A stretch of 64,000 bases of DNA from Microvirga rosea (GCF_020595095.1 NZ_JAJDOP010000001.1:186001-250000), one strand, 5' to 3'. Shown: positions 17,840 through 26,817, counted from the stretch's first letter. The notes: generated by a model from the letters alone, not told the origin. Translations and numbers: made by a program.

Positions 17840-18232
17840 ATGGCCACCGTTCACCTCGCAAGCGCCGCCGGCTTCCATCAGGACATCCGCGCCCGCACGC
17901 ATACCTTCCCGGCGGACGAACCGGAAAATCTCGGCGGGACGGATACCGGCCCTTCTCCCTATGAGCTCGTCCTGGCGTCCCTGGCCGCCTGCACGTCCAT
18001 CACCTTGAGAATGTATGCGGACCGCAAGGGCTGGGATCTCGGGCGCATTGAAGTGGACGCCCGCTTTGCGCGCGACGAGGCCGGCGCGGAATCGATCACC
18101 CGCGAGGTCCGCCTCGCGGCGGCGCTGAGCGCCGAACAGCAGGCCCGCCTGCTGGAGATCTGCGAAAAGACCCCCGTGACGAAAACGCTGAAGCGCGGCA
18201 CGCCGATCGCCACGACCCTAAGCGCGTCCTAG
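17840..18232 (+). CDS. OsmC family peroxiredoxin-like protein
   Basis: OsmC/Ohr superfamily protein of 130 residues. The family region GGTDTGPSPYELVLASLAAC carries the conserved Cys near residue 54, and VTKTLKRGTPI lies at the C-terminal end. OsmC-type proteins reduce organic hydroperoxides, but only one of the two expected catalytic cysteines stands out, with another in EICEKTPV near residue 112. GAGG seven bases upstream supports the ATG at 17840. It follows the pirin gene and converges on the small RTX gene. Confidence 0.9.
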   Translation: MATVHLASAAGFHQDIRARTHTFPADEPENLGGTDTGPSPYELVLASLAACTSITLRMYADRKGWDLGRIEVDARFARDEAGAESITREVRLAAALSAEQQARLLEICEKTPVTKTLKRGTPIATTLSAS

Positions 18233-18243
18233 TCTGGCTCTGC

Positions 18244-18894
18244 TCAGAAAAACAGAAAGTCCGATGCGGCCAGCGTCGTGCCCGGCTTGAAATCGGCGAC
18301 CTTGACGGCCTCTGCCACACCGGTGCCGTCCTGATCGTAGGACAGTGCGCCGTTGGTTTTGTTGTAAATGAACCGATCCGTCTCGAGCTGCGCCGTTTCA
18401 CCGAGGCGAAGCTGCGCGCTGGTGAGATGGCCGACCTTGAGATCGAGGCGCATGTCCATCTTGATGCCCGCGGGGCTCAGGTCCAGCGCTTGGAAGTATT
18501 TGTAAGCCAGAACGACCTTGTCCTTCTGGCTTCGGCTGAAATCCAACACCCGATCGACGTTGGTAGCGCTGGGCGCCCGGTCGAACACGAAATAGTCGGC
18601 TCCCTTGCCGCCCAGAAGCGTGTCTCGTCCGGCGCCGCCAACGAGGAGGTCATCACCACCGCGGCCATACAGCGTGTCGTTGCCGCCATTGCCGTAAAGT
18701 TCGTTGGGACCGTTTCCGGCAATGACCCGGTCGCTCGCTCCGTTGCTCACATAGCGTGCCGGTTCGTAGGTAAGCGAGTTGAGATCGTGTCCGCCGTAGC
18801 CGACGGTTCCGGATTTTCTGACCGACATGGAAGCCCGCAATGTTTTTATGTTGCATTGACCTGATAGAGAATATTCTCCCCTGCGTCCAGTCAT
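18244..18894 (-). CDS. small RTX-type calcium-binding protein
   Basis: Protein of up to 216 residues with a short run of RTX nonapeptides (GNGGNDTLYGRGGDDLLVGG) that should bind Ca2+ and fold outside the cell. A C-terminal region ending in DFLFF is typical of type I secretion substrates, whose uncleaved signal is at the C-terminus. No N-terminal signal peptide is present. The ATG at 18894 has GGAGG close upstream (only three bases apart); the ATG at 18828 (MSVRKSGT) is the alternative. The C-terminal architecture parallels the giant RTX protein at 26.8-32.5 kb. No type I secretion genes are in the window. Confidence 0.82.
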   Translation of the reverse strand: MTGRRGEYSLSGQCNIKTLRASMSVRKSGTVGYGGHDLNSLTYEPARYVSNGASDRVIAGNGPNELYGNGGNDTLYGRGGDDLLVGGAGRDTLLGGKGADYFVFDRAPSATNVDRVLDFSRSQKDKVVLAYKYFQALDLSPAGIKMDMRLDLKVGHLTSAQLRLGETAQLETDRFIYNKTNGALSYDQDGTGVAEAVKVADFKPGTTLAASDFLFF

Positions 18895-19028
18895 AAACCT
18901 CCGCCCGCTTGCTCAACGGGCCAGCGCCGTGACACGGTTGGCTCAGGGTGCCTCAATGGCCGGGCTACGGCGACCGGGCGCTGTCGAGACAGGCTTCCGT
19001 CCAAGGTGCACGCAAGGGAGATGGCAAC

Positions 19029-19748
19029 ATGACATGGTCGATCGTGGCGCGGGACGGGGAAACGGGGCAGATCGGCATCGCGGTCTCGACCTGTGCGTTC
19101 GCCGTCGGGGCCCGGGTGCCTTTCGTCGCGCCGGGCGTCGGGGCGGTCGCGACCCAAGCGTTCGTCAATCCGTTCTACGGCTTCCGAGGTTTGGAGCTCC
19201 TGCGGGCAGGCGCCTGCGCCGAGGACGTGATCCGCATCGTCACCACGGCCGATGAAGGCCGGGGCCAGCGGCAAGTTCATGTGATGGACACGCAGGGAGG
19301 TCTTGCGGCCTATACGGGGGCCGATTGCGTTCCCTGGTGCGGCCATCTGATTCGCGGCACCTTCTCGGTCGCGGGCAACATGCTGGCCGGTCCGCAGGTG
19401 ATCGAGGAAACGGCCCTGGTGTTCGAGAAATCGGCGGACCTGCCCCTGGCCCGGCGGTTCCTGGCAGCCTTGAGGGCGGGCGAAGCGGTGGGCGGCGACA
19501 AGCGCGGCAAGCAATCGGCGGCCATTCTCATCTGTGATGAGGAGGAATATCCGTATCTGGATATCCGGGTCGATGACCACCAGGATCCCCTCACGGAACT
19601 TGCGCGCCTCGAAGAGGTCAGCCGCAGCCGCTTTCTTCACTATCGCAAGTTCATGCCGTCGCGGGACAACCCGTCGGGAGTCATCGATCGCGAGGAGATC
19701 GAGCGGCGGATCGCGCAATCGATGGCAGCCGAGAACCGGGCCGGGTGA
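19029..19748 (+). CDS. DUF1028 domain protein (Ntn-hydrolase-like)
   Basis: DUF1028-family protein of 239 residues starting MTWSIVARDGETGQIGIAVS, the characteristic N-terminal motif. DUF1028 proteins are predicted members of the N-terminal-nucleophile hydrolase superfamily; their substrates are unknown, with links to peptidase operons in some genomes. GGGAGA about 6 bases upstream supports the ATG at 19029 over the longer frame from 18948. It stands alone between the RTX gene and the tRNA. Confidence 0.88.
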   Translation: MTWSIVARDGETGQIGIAVSTCAFAVGARVPFVAPGVGAVATQAFVNPFYGFRGLELLRAGACAEDVIRIVTTADEGRGQRQVHVMDTQGGLAAYTGADCVPWCGHLIRGTFSVAGNMLAGPQVIEETALVFEKSADLPLARRFLAALRAGEAVGGDKRGKQSAAILICDEEEYPYLDIRVDDHQDPLTELARLEEVSRSRFLHYRKFMPSRDNPSGVIDREEIERRIAQSMAAENRAG

Positions 19749-19836
19749 GCGGAGAATCGCCAAAAAGGCCGTGAATGCGCGAAAGGCCGCCCGGCGGCGA
19801 CCTTTGTTCGACCCTGTCAGAAGATATGGAGAAATT

Positions 19837-19911
19837 TGGAGCGGGCGAAGGGATTCGAACCCTCGACCCCAACCTTGGCAAGGTTGTGCTCTACCCCTGA
19901 GCTACACCCGC
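19837..19911 (-). tRNA. tRNA-Gly (anticodon GCC)
   Basis: A complete 75-nt cloverleaf on the minus strand. The seven-base acceptor stem GCGGGTG pairs with CGCCCGC; the D arm is GCTC/GAGC; the anticodon stem CAACC/GGTTG encloses loop TTGCCAA with anticodon GCC; and the T arm GAGGG/CCCTT (final G-T pair) encloses TTCGAAT. The 3' CCA is encoded after discriminator T. Confidence 0.97.
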
Positions 19912-20095
19912 ACGCTCCCGGCTTGCGCCGTTTCGAGGCCGCTGATGTGCCTCAAAACGATTCATATTGCAAGGGGTCTTTTGGCAGGGATCTTTTGGAA
20001 AGGACCCGGGCCCGGCCGCAAACTTGCGCCCCTGCGGCTTGAGGCCGGACCCGCACCTCGCTAGAACCTCCCTTCGTTTGGAGCCTGTCGAAGCC

Positions 20096-20632
20096 GTGTC
20101 CCATCTCTCCCCCCGCGATCTTCTCGACCAACTGGCCGCCCTCGGCATCGCGGCGGAAACGGTCGAGCACGAGCCTGTTTTCACGGTGGCCGAGTCGCGC
20201 CCGGTGAAAGCGCGGATTCCCGGCGCGCATTCCAAGAACCTGTTCGTGAAGGACAAGAAGGGCCGGTTCTTTCTCATCACCGCCAAGGACGAGACCATGA
20301 TCGATCTGAAGCGGGCTCACGAAGCCATCGGGGCGTCCGGGCGCCTGTCCTTCGGATCCGCCGATCAGTTGCGCGCCCTGCTCGGCGTCGAGCCGGGCTC
20401 GGTCACTCCGTTCGCCGTGGCGAACGACCGGGACCGTCAGGTGACGATGATCCTCGACGCCAACCTGATGGACCACGAGCGGGTCAACTTCCACCCTCTG
20501 GTCAATTCCATGACCACCGGCGTATCGCGGGACGATCTGCTCAAGTTCCTGCGCGCGACCGGTCATGAACCGCTGATTTTGCGGCTGCCCGAGCCGCCGG
20601 AATTGCCAGACGGCCCAGCCGTTCCCATCTGA
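20096..20632 (+). CDS. prolyl-tRNA deacylase (ProX/YbaK-like editing protein)
   Basis: Free-standing editing-domain protein of 178 residues (YbaK/ProRS-associated superfamily). Recognisable segments are VEHEPVFTVAES at the N-terminus and AHSKNLFVKDKKGRFFLITA with the conserved Lys. Such proteins hydrolyse Ala-tRNA(Pro) or related mischarged tRNAs in the cytoplasm. No in-frame ATG precedes the conserved start, so GTG at 20096 is used (MSHLSPRDLLDQL). The frame extends to 19967 but would run close to the tRNA gene. It is followed after about 40 bases by the CnoX-like gene. Confidence 0.87.
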   Translation: MSHLSPRDLLDQLAALGIAAETVEHEPVFTVAESRPVKARIPGAHSKNLFVKDKKGRFFLITAKDETMIDLKRAHEAIGASGRLSFGSADQLRALLGVEPGSVTPFAVANDRDRQVTMILDANLMDHERVNFHPLVNSMTTGVSRDDLLKFLRATGHEPLILRLPEPPELPDGPAVPI

Positions 20633-20673
20633 AACACATATCCGAAGCGTTCAAGACCCCATTCGAGGATCGC

Positions 20674-21579
20674 ATGCTCACCGACACTCCCCCCAACGGA
20701 AAACCAGCCGACGGACTGATCAAGGACACGACCACGGCAAACTTCCGTCAGGATGTCCTCGCCGAATCCATGCAGCAGCCGGTTCTGGTGGATTTCTGGG
20801 CGCCCTGGTGCGGGCCGTGCAAGCAGCTGACCCCGGTGCTGGAGAAGGTCGTCCGCGAGGCGGGCGGCAAGGTCAAGCTTGTCAAAATGAACATCGACGA
20901 GCATCCGCAGATCGCGGGCCAGCTTGGCGTTCAGTCCATCCCGGCGGTGTTCGCGTTCCAGCGCGGCCAACCGGTCGACGGCTTCATGGGTGCCCTGCCC
21001 GAAAGCCAGATCAAGACGTTCATCGAACGCCTCATCGGACCGCTCGGCCCGAGCGCCACGGAAGAAATCATGGCGGAAGCCGACCGGCTGGCCGCGGAGG
21101 GCGACGCGGCGGGCGCGGCCGAGCTTTATGCCGGCATCCTCACGCAGGATCCGACCCATGCTCCGGCGCTTGCGGCTCTCGCCAAGCTGCACGTGGAGCT
21201 TGGCGACATCGAAGGCGCCAAGCGCCTCCTCGACATGGCTCCGGCCGACAAGGCGAACGATCCGGCCATCGCGGGAGCCAGGGCGGCTTTGGAACTCGCC
21301 GAGCAGGCCGGTTCGCTCGGCGATGCCGCCGAACTCGAGCGGCGCGTCCAGGCCGATCCCCTCGACCATCAGGCCCGGTTCGATCTGGCGATCGCGCTCA
21401 ATGCGCGCGGCAAGCGCGAAGAAGCTGTCGATCAACTCCTTGAAATCGTCCGCCGGGACCGCAATTGGAACGAGGACGGCGCACGCAAGCAGCTTGTTCA
21501 GTTCTTCGAGGCCTGGGGTCCCATGGACCCCGCAACGCTCGCGGGACGGCGGAGGCTTTCCTCGATCCTGTTTGCCTGA
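20674..21579 (+). CDS. cnoX: CnoX/YbbN-like thioredoxin with TPR domain
   Basis: Thioredoxin-fold chaperone of 301 residues. The N-terminal thioredoxin domain has an intact redox site WCGPC (Cys46 and Cys49), and a C-terminal half of helical TPR-like repeats follows (AAELYAGILTQDPTHAPALA). This architecture is that of CnoX (YbbN), a chaperedoxin that protects proteins from oxidative aggregation. Alphaproteobacterial members often keep the WCGPC site that E. coli YbbN has lost. GAGG lies just upstream of the ATG. The LON-domain and Trm112-like genes follow closely and may be cotranscribed. Confidence 0.92.
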   Translation: MLTDTPPNGKPADGLIKDTTTANFRQDVLAESMQQPVLVDFWAPWCGPCKQLTPVLEKVVREAGGKVKLVKMNIDEHPQIAGQLGVQSIPAVFAFQRGQPVDGFMGALPESQIKTFIERLIGPLGPSATEEIMAEADRLAAEGDAAGAAELYAGILTQDPTHAPALAALAKLHVELGDIEGAKRLLDMAPADKANDPAIAGARAALELAEQAGSLGDAAELERRVQADPLDHQARFDLAIALNARGKREEAVDQLLEIVRRDRNWNEDGARKQLVQFFEAWGPMDPATLAGRRRLSSILFA

Positions 21580-21607
21580 CGCCACGGTCCACAAGCGGGA
21601 GATGGGA

Positions 21608-22279
21608 ATGGGAATGAACGCGGTTTACCGGGGGCCTGAGGATTGCCCGTCGGTCATCCCCGTCTTTCCGCTCCCCGGCGCCCTCCTCCTGCCGAGAGGA
21701 CAGATCCCGCTCAACATTTTCGAGCCGCGCTATCTGTCCATGGTGGACGATGCCCTCAAGGGCGATCGCATCATCGGCATGGTGCAGCCGGATGCGGACG
21801 GAGGCGGAACGCGGCTCAGTCCTCAGCTCTATCACGTGGGCTGCGCCGGAAGGCTGACGCAGTTCGCCGAAACGGGCGACGGCCGGTATCTGGTCACGCT
21901 CGTGGGAATCGCCCGCTTCCGCATTACGGAGGAAATGGCCACCACGACCCTCTACCGCCAATGCAAGGTCGACTTCGAGCCTTATCGGCCCGACTTCGTC
22001 GCCCGGGCGGGCGAGAACGAGGTGGACAGATCGGGCGTCGTGCGCGCCCTGCGCGATTTCGTGGAAGCCGCGGATGTGCGTGTGGACTGGAAGGGGATCG
22101 AGGAAGCGCCGAACGAGGCGCTGGTCAATGCCCTTTGCATGATGAGTCCCTTCGGAGTCCGCGAGAAGCAGGCGCTTCTCGAAGCGCAGGATCTCAAGAC
22201 GCGCGCCGAGGTCCTGATCGCACTGACGGAGATCGAGCTTGCCCGCGGCAGCAACGGCTCCGAGACACCACTGCAATAG
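21608..22279 (+). CDS. LON peptidase substrate-binding domain protein
   Basis: Protein of about 223 residues consisting essentially of a LON N-terminal substrate-binding (PUA-like) domain, with IPVFPLPGALLLPRGQIPLN at the start and no ATPase or peptidase part. The molecular role is unknown; a substrate adaptor is a reasonable guess. Three in-frame ATGs (21602, 21608, 21614) overlap the ribosome binding site; GGGAG is best spaced (6 bases) for 21608. The Trm112-like gene begins within 10 bases of the stop. Confidence 0.87.
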   Translation: MGMNAVYRGPEDCPSVIPVFPLPGALLLPRGQIPLNIFEPRYLSMVDDALKGDRIIGMVQPDADGGGTRLSPQLYHVGCAGRLTQFAETGDGRYLVTLVGIARFRITEEMATTTLYRQCKVDFEPYRPDFVARAGENEVDRSGVVRALRDFVEAADVRVDWKGIEEAPNEALVNALCMMSPFGVREKQALLEAQDLKTRAEVLIALTEIELARGSNGSETPLQ

Positions 22280-22288
22280 GAGATGAAC

Positions 22289-22495
22289 GTGACCGAGACC
22301 AATTCGCAGCCCGTCGAGGCGACCCGCATCGACCCGAAGCTGCTCGAAATGCTGGTCTGCCCGTTGACGAAGGAATCCCTCGACTACGATCCCGCGCGCC
22401 AGGAGCTCATCAGCCGCCAGGCGAAACTCGCCTATCCGATCCGCGACGGCATTCCCATCATGCTGCCGGAAGAGGCGCGCCCACTGACGGATTGA
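22289..22495 (+). CDS. Trm112-like small protein (UPF0434)
   Basis: Trm112/YcaR-type protein of 68 residues ([17 protein letters not shown], then [13 protein letters not shown]). Bacterial members are small zinc-ribbon-like proteins; only one Cys is visible here, so metal binding is doubtful. AGGAG at 22278-22282 sits immediately before an ATG at 22283 (no spacing) but six bases before GTG at 22289, so the GTG is taken as the start. It is the last of the cnoX - LON-domain - Trm112-like run. Confidence 0.85.
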   Translation: MTETNSQPVEATRIDPKLLEMLVCPLTKESLDYDPARQELISRQAKLAYPIRDGIPIMLPEEARPLTD

Positions 22496-22522
22496 CGCGC
22501 CCGCGAAACGCCTGTTTCCGCC

Positions 22523-23422
22523 TTATGGGGAAGCGCGATGCGCGCTCCGTTTCTCGATGGCTTCGGCAAGGGCCAGAACCCGCCTGGCCATCTCGGCGTG
22601 CAGGCGTTCCACCATCCGTCCGTTGATGGCGATTGCGCCTTTCTGCGCGTTCTCCGGCTTGTCGAAAGCATCCGCCACGAGGCGCGCCGCATCCACCTCC
22701 TCGTCCGAGGGTGAGAAGATCGCATTGGCGATGGCGATCTGGTTCGGATGGATCAGCGTCTTGCCGTCGAAGCCGCAATCCCGCGCCTGTTCGCATTCGG
22801 CCCGCAATCCCTCTTCATTCGTCAGGTTGTTGTAGACGCCGTCGAGAATATCGATGCCGTTGGCGCGGGCTGCGGCCAGCGCCGTCATCATCCAGGGCAG
22901 CATGGGCGCCCGGCCGGCGATGAGCCGGGCGCGGGTTTCCCGCGCGAGATCGTTGAGCCCGAGGACGAAGCACGACAGGCGCGTGTCCACATCGTGCGCG
23001 GCGCTGGCGATCGCGTCCAGCCGGAGGGTCGCATGGGCGGTCTCGATCATCGCCCAGACCCGGATGGATTCCCGCGCCTTGTGCCGCCGCAGCCTGAGGC
23101 CCACGGCGGCCAGCGTCTCGGGCGAGGACACCTTGGGAATCAGGATCGCGTCGGGTCCGGCCGCGACCGCCGCCGCGAGATCCTCCTCGCCCCAAGGCGT
23201 TTCCAGCGCGTTGATGCGGATCACCACTTCTCGCGGCCCGAAGCCGCCCTCCGCGACGGCGGCGCAGACCTGCTCGCGGGCGCTTGCTTTCACATCCGGC
23301 GCGACCGCATCTTCGAGATCGAGAATCAGCACGTCCGCCGGCAAGGTCCTGGCCTTGTCGAGCGCGCGTGCGTTCGATCCTGGCATGTAGAGAGCGCTGC
23401 GGCGCGGGCGAATGTCGGTCAT
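22523..23422 (-). CDS. HpcH/HpaI-type CoA ester lyase (CitE-like)
   Basis: TIM-barrel lyase of 299 residues in the citrate-lyase beta-subunit/malyl-CoA lyase group. It begins RRSALYMPGSNARALDKA. Acidic metal ligands are seen in LILDLEDAVAPD, and WAMIETAHA and GKTLIHPNQI are family signatures. It cleaves or forms a (3S)-malyl/citramalyl-CoA-like ester; the exact substrate is not predictable. The ATG at 23422 is well placed. It is divergent from the DUF429-dehydratase gene with about 70 bases between. Confidence 0.9.
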   Translation of the reverse strand: MTDIRPRRSALYMPGSNARALDKARTLPADVLILDLEDAVAPDVKASAREQVCAAVAEGGFGPREVVIRINALETPWGEEDLAAAVAAGPDAILIPKVSSPETLAAVGLRLRRHKARESIRVWAMIETAHATLRLDAIASAAHDVDTRLSCFVLGLNDLARETRARLIAGRAPMLPWMMTALAAARANGIDILDGVYNNLTNEEGLRAECEQARDCGFDGKTLIHPNQIAIANAIFSPSDEEVDAARLVADAFDKPENAQKGAIAINGRMVERLHAEMARRVLALAEAIEKRSAHRASP

Positions 23423-23492
23423 GAGGGTCTCCGGGCGGTGGCCCGACTTTAGCCGCCTCGGCATGCGCGGAAAACGGCAGAAGGCGGAGAGA

Positions 23493-25199
23493 ATGTGGAT
23501 CGCAGGGGTGGATGGCTGTCCGGCCGGGTGGATCGCGGTGCTGGCCCACCGGGACCGGCCCTCCGAGCCTGTCGTGCGGATCGTCGGGCATATCGCCGAC
23601 CTTGTCGATGCCCCGGAGCGGCCGGCGGTGATCGCCGTCGACATGCCCATGGGTCTGCCCGACCGGATTCACGGCTCCGGACGCTCGCCCGAGCAGCTGA
23701 TTCGCGGATTGCTCGGGGCCCGGCAATCTTCCGTCTTTGCCATCCCGTCGCGCCGTGCCGTCGAGGCGCGGGAATACCGGGTGGCCTGCGCGCTCGCCCT
23801 TGAGACCTCCGATCCGCCCCGCAAGGTGTCGAAACAGGGTTTCCATCTTTTTCCGAAGATTCGCGAGATCGATATCCTGCTGCGGCAGCGGCCCGAACTG
23901 GCCGGTCGCCTGTGGGAAGTTCACCCCGAGCTGGCTTTCTGGGCGATGAACGGCGATCGCGCGCTCACGGAACCGAAAAAGGTCAAGGGCACGCCCTATC
24001 CGCCGGGCCTCACCCTCCGGCGGGATCTCCTGGTGAAGGCGGGCCTGCCGCCGGACCTGGTGGCGGCGCGCCAGCCACGCGGGGCCGCGGCGGACGATCT
24101 GCTCGATGCCCTGGCGGGGTTGGCCGTGGCGCTCGACATCGCTAGAGGTGGAGGACGCTGCTTTCCCGATCCGCCCGAACGGGACGCCCATGGGCTTCCC
24201 GTTGCCATCTGGACCCTTTCATCTCAGGCTCCCATGTCCGAATCCGCCGCCCTGCCGATCACCCGCACCGCTATCGAACAGGCTCACGCCCGCATCGCTC
24301 CCCATGTCCGGCGCACGCCGGTCTGGTCCCTGCCCGGCGCCTTCGGCCATCAGGGACCGGTCAGCCTGAAGCTGGAATTCCTGCAGCATGCGGGCTCGTT
24401 CAAGTCGCGGGGCGCCTTCAACACCCTGTTGTCGAAACCGATTCCCGCCGCCGGAGTGGCCGCGGCGTCCGGAGGCAACCATGGGGCTGCCGTGGCCTAC
24501 GCGGCCCGCCAGCTCGGGCTGAAAGCGCGCATCTTCGTCCCCGAAATATCGAGCCCCGCGAAGGTGGCGGTGATCCGCTCGCACGGTGCGGACGTGGTCA
24601 TCGGCGGCGCCCGCTATGCGGACGCCCAGGCGGCCTGCGATGCCTATGTGGCGCAAACCGGAGCCTTGCGGGTCCACCCCTTCGATGCGGATACGACGAT
24701 GGCCGGTCAGGGAACCGTCGGGCTGGAATGGGAACAGGATGGCCCTCCCCTCGACACGGTGCTGGTCGCCGTGGGCGGGGGCGGTCTCATCAGCGGCATC
24801 GCCAGCTGGTGGGCGGGCCGTGTGAAAGTGGTCGGCGTCGAGCCGGAGGGCTCGCGAGCCCTGCACGCGGCGCTCGAGGCCGGCCGCCCCGTCGACGTGG
24901 ACGTCGATTCGGTCGCGGCCGATTCCCTGGGAGCCCGCAATACGGGGAATCTCGTCTACAGCATCTGCAGCCGGGCGGTGGATCACGTGGCGCTGGTGAC
25001 GGACGCGGCCATCCGGGACGCCCAGGGGCTCCTCTGGCGCGACTGGCGTCTGGCGACCGAGCCCGGAGGCGCCGCGGCCCTCGCGGCCCTCGTCTCAGGC
25101 GCCTACAAGCCGCAACCGGGCGAGCGGATCGGCGTGCTCCTGTGCGGCGCGAATGTCGAGCTGACGAAGCTCGACGCGGTGGTGCAGCCGGTGGCCTGA
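23493..25199 (+). CDS. DUF429 domain fused in frame to serine/threonine dehydratase
   Basis: A single open frame of 568 residues joins two families. Residues 1 to about 245 are a DUF429 (RNase H-fold-like, nuclease-related) domain: GVDGCPAGWIAV, AVDMPMGLPDR and WEVHPELAFWAMNG, ending in the usual DAHGLPVAIW. Residues from 248 (MSESAALPITRT) are a PLP-dependent serine/threonine dehydratase, with the Lys site in GSFKSRGAFN and the phosphate loop in ASGGNHGAA and GGGGLISGIAS. No stop codon separates them. The second part has an internal ATG at 24234 with only a weak AGG upstream, so the product may be a fusion or two proteins. GGAGA supports the first start. Confidence 0.8.
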   Translation: MWIAGVDGCPAGWIAVLAHRDRPSEPVVRIVGHIADLVDAPERPAVIAVDMPMGLPDRIHGSGRSPEQLIRGLLGARQSSVFAIPSRRAVEAREYRVACALALETSDPPRKVSKQGFHLFPKIREIDILLRQRPELAGRLWEVHPELAFWAMNGDRALTEPKKVKGTPYPPGLTLRRDLLVKAGLPPDLVAARQPRGAAADDLLDALAGLAVALDIARGGGRCFPDPPERDAHGLPVAIWTLSSQAPMSESAALPITRTAIEQAHARIAPHVRRTPVWSLPGAFGHQGPVSLKLEFLQHAGSFKSRGAFNTLLSKPIPAAGVAAASGGNHGAAVAYAARQLGLKARIFVPEISSPAKVAVIRSHGADVVIGGARYADAQAACDAYVAQTGALRVHPFDADTTMAGQGTVGLEWEQDGPPLDTVLVAVGGGGLISGIASWWAGRVKVVGVEPEGSRALHAALEAGRPVDVDVDSVAADSLGARNTGNLVYSICSRAVDHVALVTDAAIRDAQGLLWRDWRLATEPGGAAALAALVSGAYKPQPGERIGVLLCGANVELTKLDAVVQPVA

Positions 25200-25204
25200 A
25201 GCGC

Positions 25205-25837
25205 CTATTTCTTCGACTGAAAGGCCAGTTGCACCGCAAGGCCGCCGAGGACGGTTCCCATCAGCCAGCGCTGGGCCAGGACCCAGCCGGGATGACGCGC
25301 CAGGAACTTCGCGACGGAGCCGGCCGTCACGGCGATGAGGGCGTTGACCGAGACGCTGATCGCGATCTGCGTGGTTCCGAGCAACAGCAACTGTCCCAGC
25401 ACGTTGCCCCGCGCCGGATCCACGAACTGGGGCAGCAGCGAGAGATAAAGCATCGCGGCTTTCGGATTCAGGAGATTGGTCACGAGCCCCATGGTGAAGA
25501 GCTTGCCGGCGCCGTCACGGGGAAGATCGCGAACCTGGAACGGCGATGTGCCACTCGGTTTCAACGCCTGCCATGCGAGATAAAGAAGATACGCCGCGCC
25601 CGTCAGGCGCAAGGCATCGTAGGCATAAGGCACGGCGAACACGAGGGACGTGATGCCGAGAGCGGCGCACAGCATGTAGAACAGAAATCCGAGGGCGACG
25701 CCGCCAAGCGAAATCAGGCCCGCCATGCGGCCCTGGCAGATCGATCGCGAGATCAGGTAGATCATGTTCGGGCCGGGGGTGAGCACCATGCCGAGCGCCA
25801 CGAGGGCAAAGGCCAGAAGTGTTGTCGTGTCGACCAT
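25205..25837 (-). CDS. LysE family transporter
   Basis: LysE/RhtB-type exporter of 210 residues with about six hydrophobic segments. The family signature is near the N-terminus (LTPGPNMIYLISRS), with the second-half motif NLLNPKAAMLYLSLLPQF. It exports amino acids or homoserine lactone-like compounds from the cytoplasm; the substrate is unknown. The start at 25837 (MVDTTTLL) is preferred to the upstream frame because GGGG lies before it and the family length fits. It converges on the DUF429-dehydratase gene with only five bases between the stop codons. Confidence 0.9.
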   Translation of the reverse strand: MVDTTTLLAFALVALGMVLTPGPNMIYLISRSICQGRMAGLISLGGVALGFLFYMLCAALGITSLVFAVPYAYDALRLTGAAYLLYLAWQALKPSGTSPFQVRDLPRDGAGKLFTMGLVTNLLNPKAAMLYLSLLPQFVDPARGNVLGQLLLLGTTQIAISVSVNALIAVTAGSVAKFLARHPGWVLAQRWLMGTVLGGLAVQLAFQSKK

Positions 25838-25989
25838 GATCGAATCCCCGCCGAGGCTGTACCAATGGCATGTCCCCCACGGAGGGAAAAGGGCGCCGGA
25901 GGTATAGGTGCCGCGCATTTCCTCATGTCAATATTGCCACCGGGAGCGGCTGGGACTAGGAAGCAGGCGCTTAAAAAGGGAGCTCGCCT

Positions 25990-26673
25990 GTGTTTCCGCA
26001 ACGTTTGACCGATGGCTACCGCGCCTTTCTCGACGAACGCTTCTCTCACGAGAAAGGACGATATGAGGCTCTCGCCGAGCAGGGGCAATCGCCGGAGATC
26101 CTGATCATCGGTTGCTGCGACAGCCGGGTCTCGCCCGAAGTCATCTTCGACGCCAGTCCGGGCGAGCTCTTCGTGGTGCGCAACGTGGCCAATCTCGTGC
26201 CGCCCTACGAGACGGGCGGGGATTACCATGGCACTTCCGCCGCGCTCGAATTCGCCGTCCAGGCGCTGCGCGTGAAGCATATCGTGGTGCTCGGCCATGC
26301 ACGGTGCGGCGGCATTCGGGCCTTCGCCGACGATACGGCACCTTTGTCGCCGGGCGATTTCATCGGCCGCTGGATGAACCTCATCGCCCCCGCCGGCGAG
26401 CGGGTCGGCCCGCGCGGCGAGACGGATTTCGCCGATTACCTGACCCGGCTCGAACTCGCGGCGATCGAGAACAGCCTCAACAATCTGATGACCTTCCCTT
26501 GCGTCCGCATCCTGGTGGAACGGGGCAAGCTGCAGCTCCATGGGGCATTTTTCGGCGTGGCGTCGGGCGTTCTCATGATCCGCGATCCGGAAACCGGAGA
26601 GTTCGTGCCGGCGGTGGACAAAATGCCCGGGCGCATATCGATGTTCAACGCACGCCGGGTGGACGCGCCCTGA
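25990..26673 (+). CDS. beta-carbonic anhydrase
   Basis: Beta-class carbonic anhydrase of 227 residues. The zinc site residues are visible as Cys and Asp in GCCDSRVSPE and His and Cys in LGHARCGGI. It interconverts CO2 and bicarbonate in the cytoplasm. GTG start at 25990 with GGGAG upstream. It is followed by a strong hairpin (26716-26756) that may terminate it before the giant RTX gene. Confidence 0.95.
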   Translation: MFPQRLTDGYRAFLDERFSHEKGRYEALAEQGQSPEILIIGCCDSRVSPEVIFDASPGELFVVRNVANLVPPYETGGDYHGTSAALEFAVQALRVKHIVVLGHARCGGIRAFADDTAPLSPGDFIGRWMNLIAPAGERVGPRGETDFADYLTRLELAAIENSLNNLMTFPCVRILVERGKLQLHGAFFGVASGVLMIRDPETGEFVPAVDKMPGRISMFNARRVDAP

Positions 26674-26715
26674 GATCGCGGGGCCCGAAGCCGGCCATCT
26701 GCGTGCTCGACACCC

Positions 26716-26760
26716 CCGCCAAGGAGACCGGTATCTGGGACCGGTAACCTTGGCGGTTTA
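26716..26760 (+). terminator. hairpin downstream of the carbonic anhydrase gene
   Basis: Arms CCGCCAAGG (26716-26724) and CCTTGGCGG (26748-26756) pair perfectly, with inner ACCGGT sequences extending the stem. A short T-rich stretch follows. It probably ends the carbonic anhydrase transcript; the poor T-tract keeps confidence moderate. Confidence 0.55.
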
Positions 26761-26773
26761 TTCCTATACAGTT

Positions 26774-26817
26774 TAGTTGTTGACGGCCCTATGACATATA
26801 ATAACATGTCATGACAT
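26774..26817 (+). promoter_or_regulatory. putative promoter with overlapping palindromic operator for the giant RTX gene
   Basis: A perfect -10 like hexamer TATAAT lies at 26797-26802, some 30 bases before the RTX start codon. It is flanked by TGACAT (26792-26797) and ATGTCA (26806-26811), and a perfect 12-base palindrome ATGTCATGACAT spans 26806-26817. A recognisable -35 at the right distance is weak. The palindromes overlapping the -10 suggest a repressor or activator site; the regulator is unknown. Confidence 0.4.
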
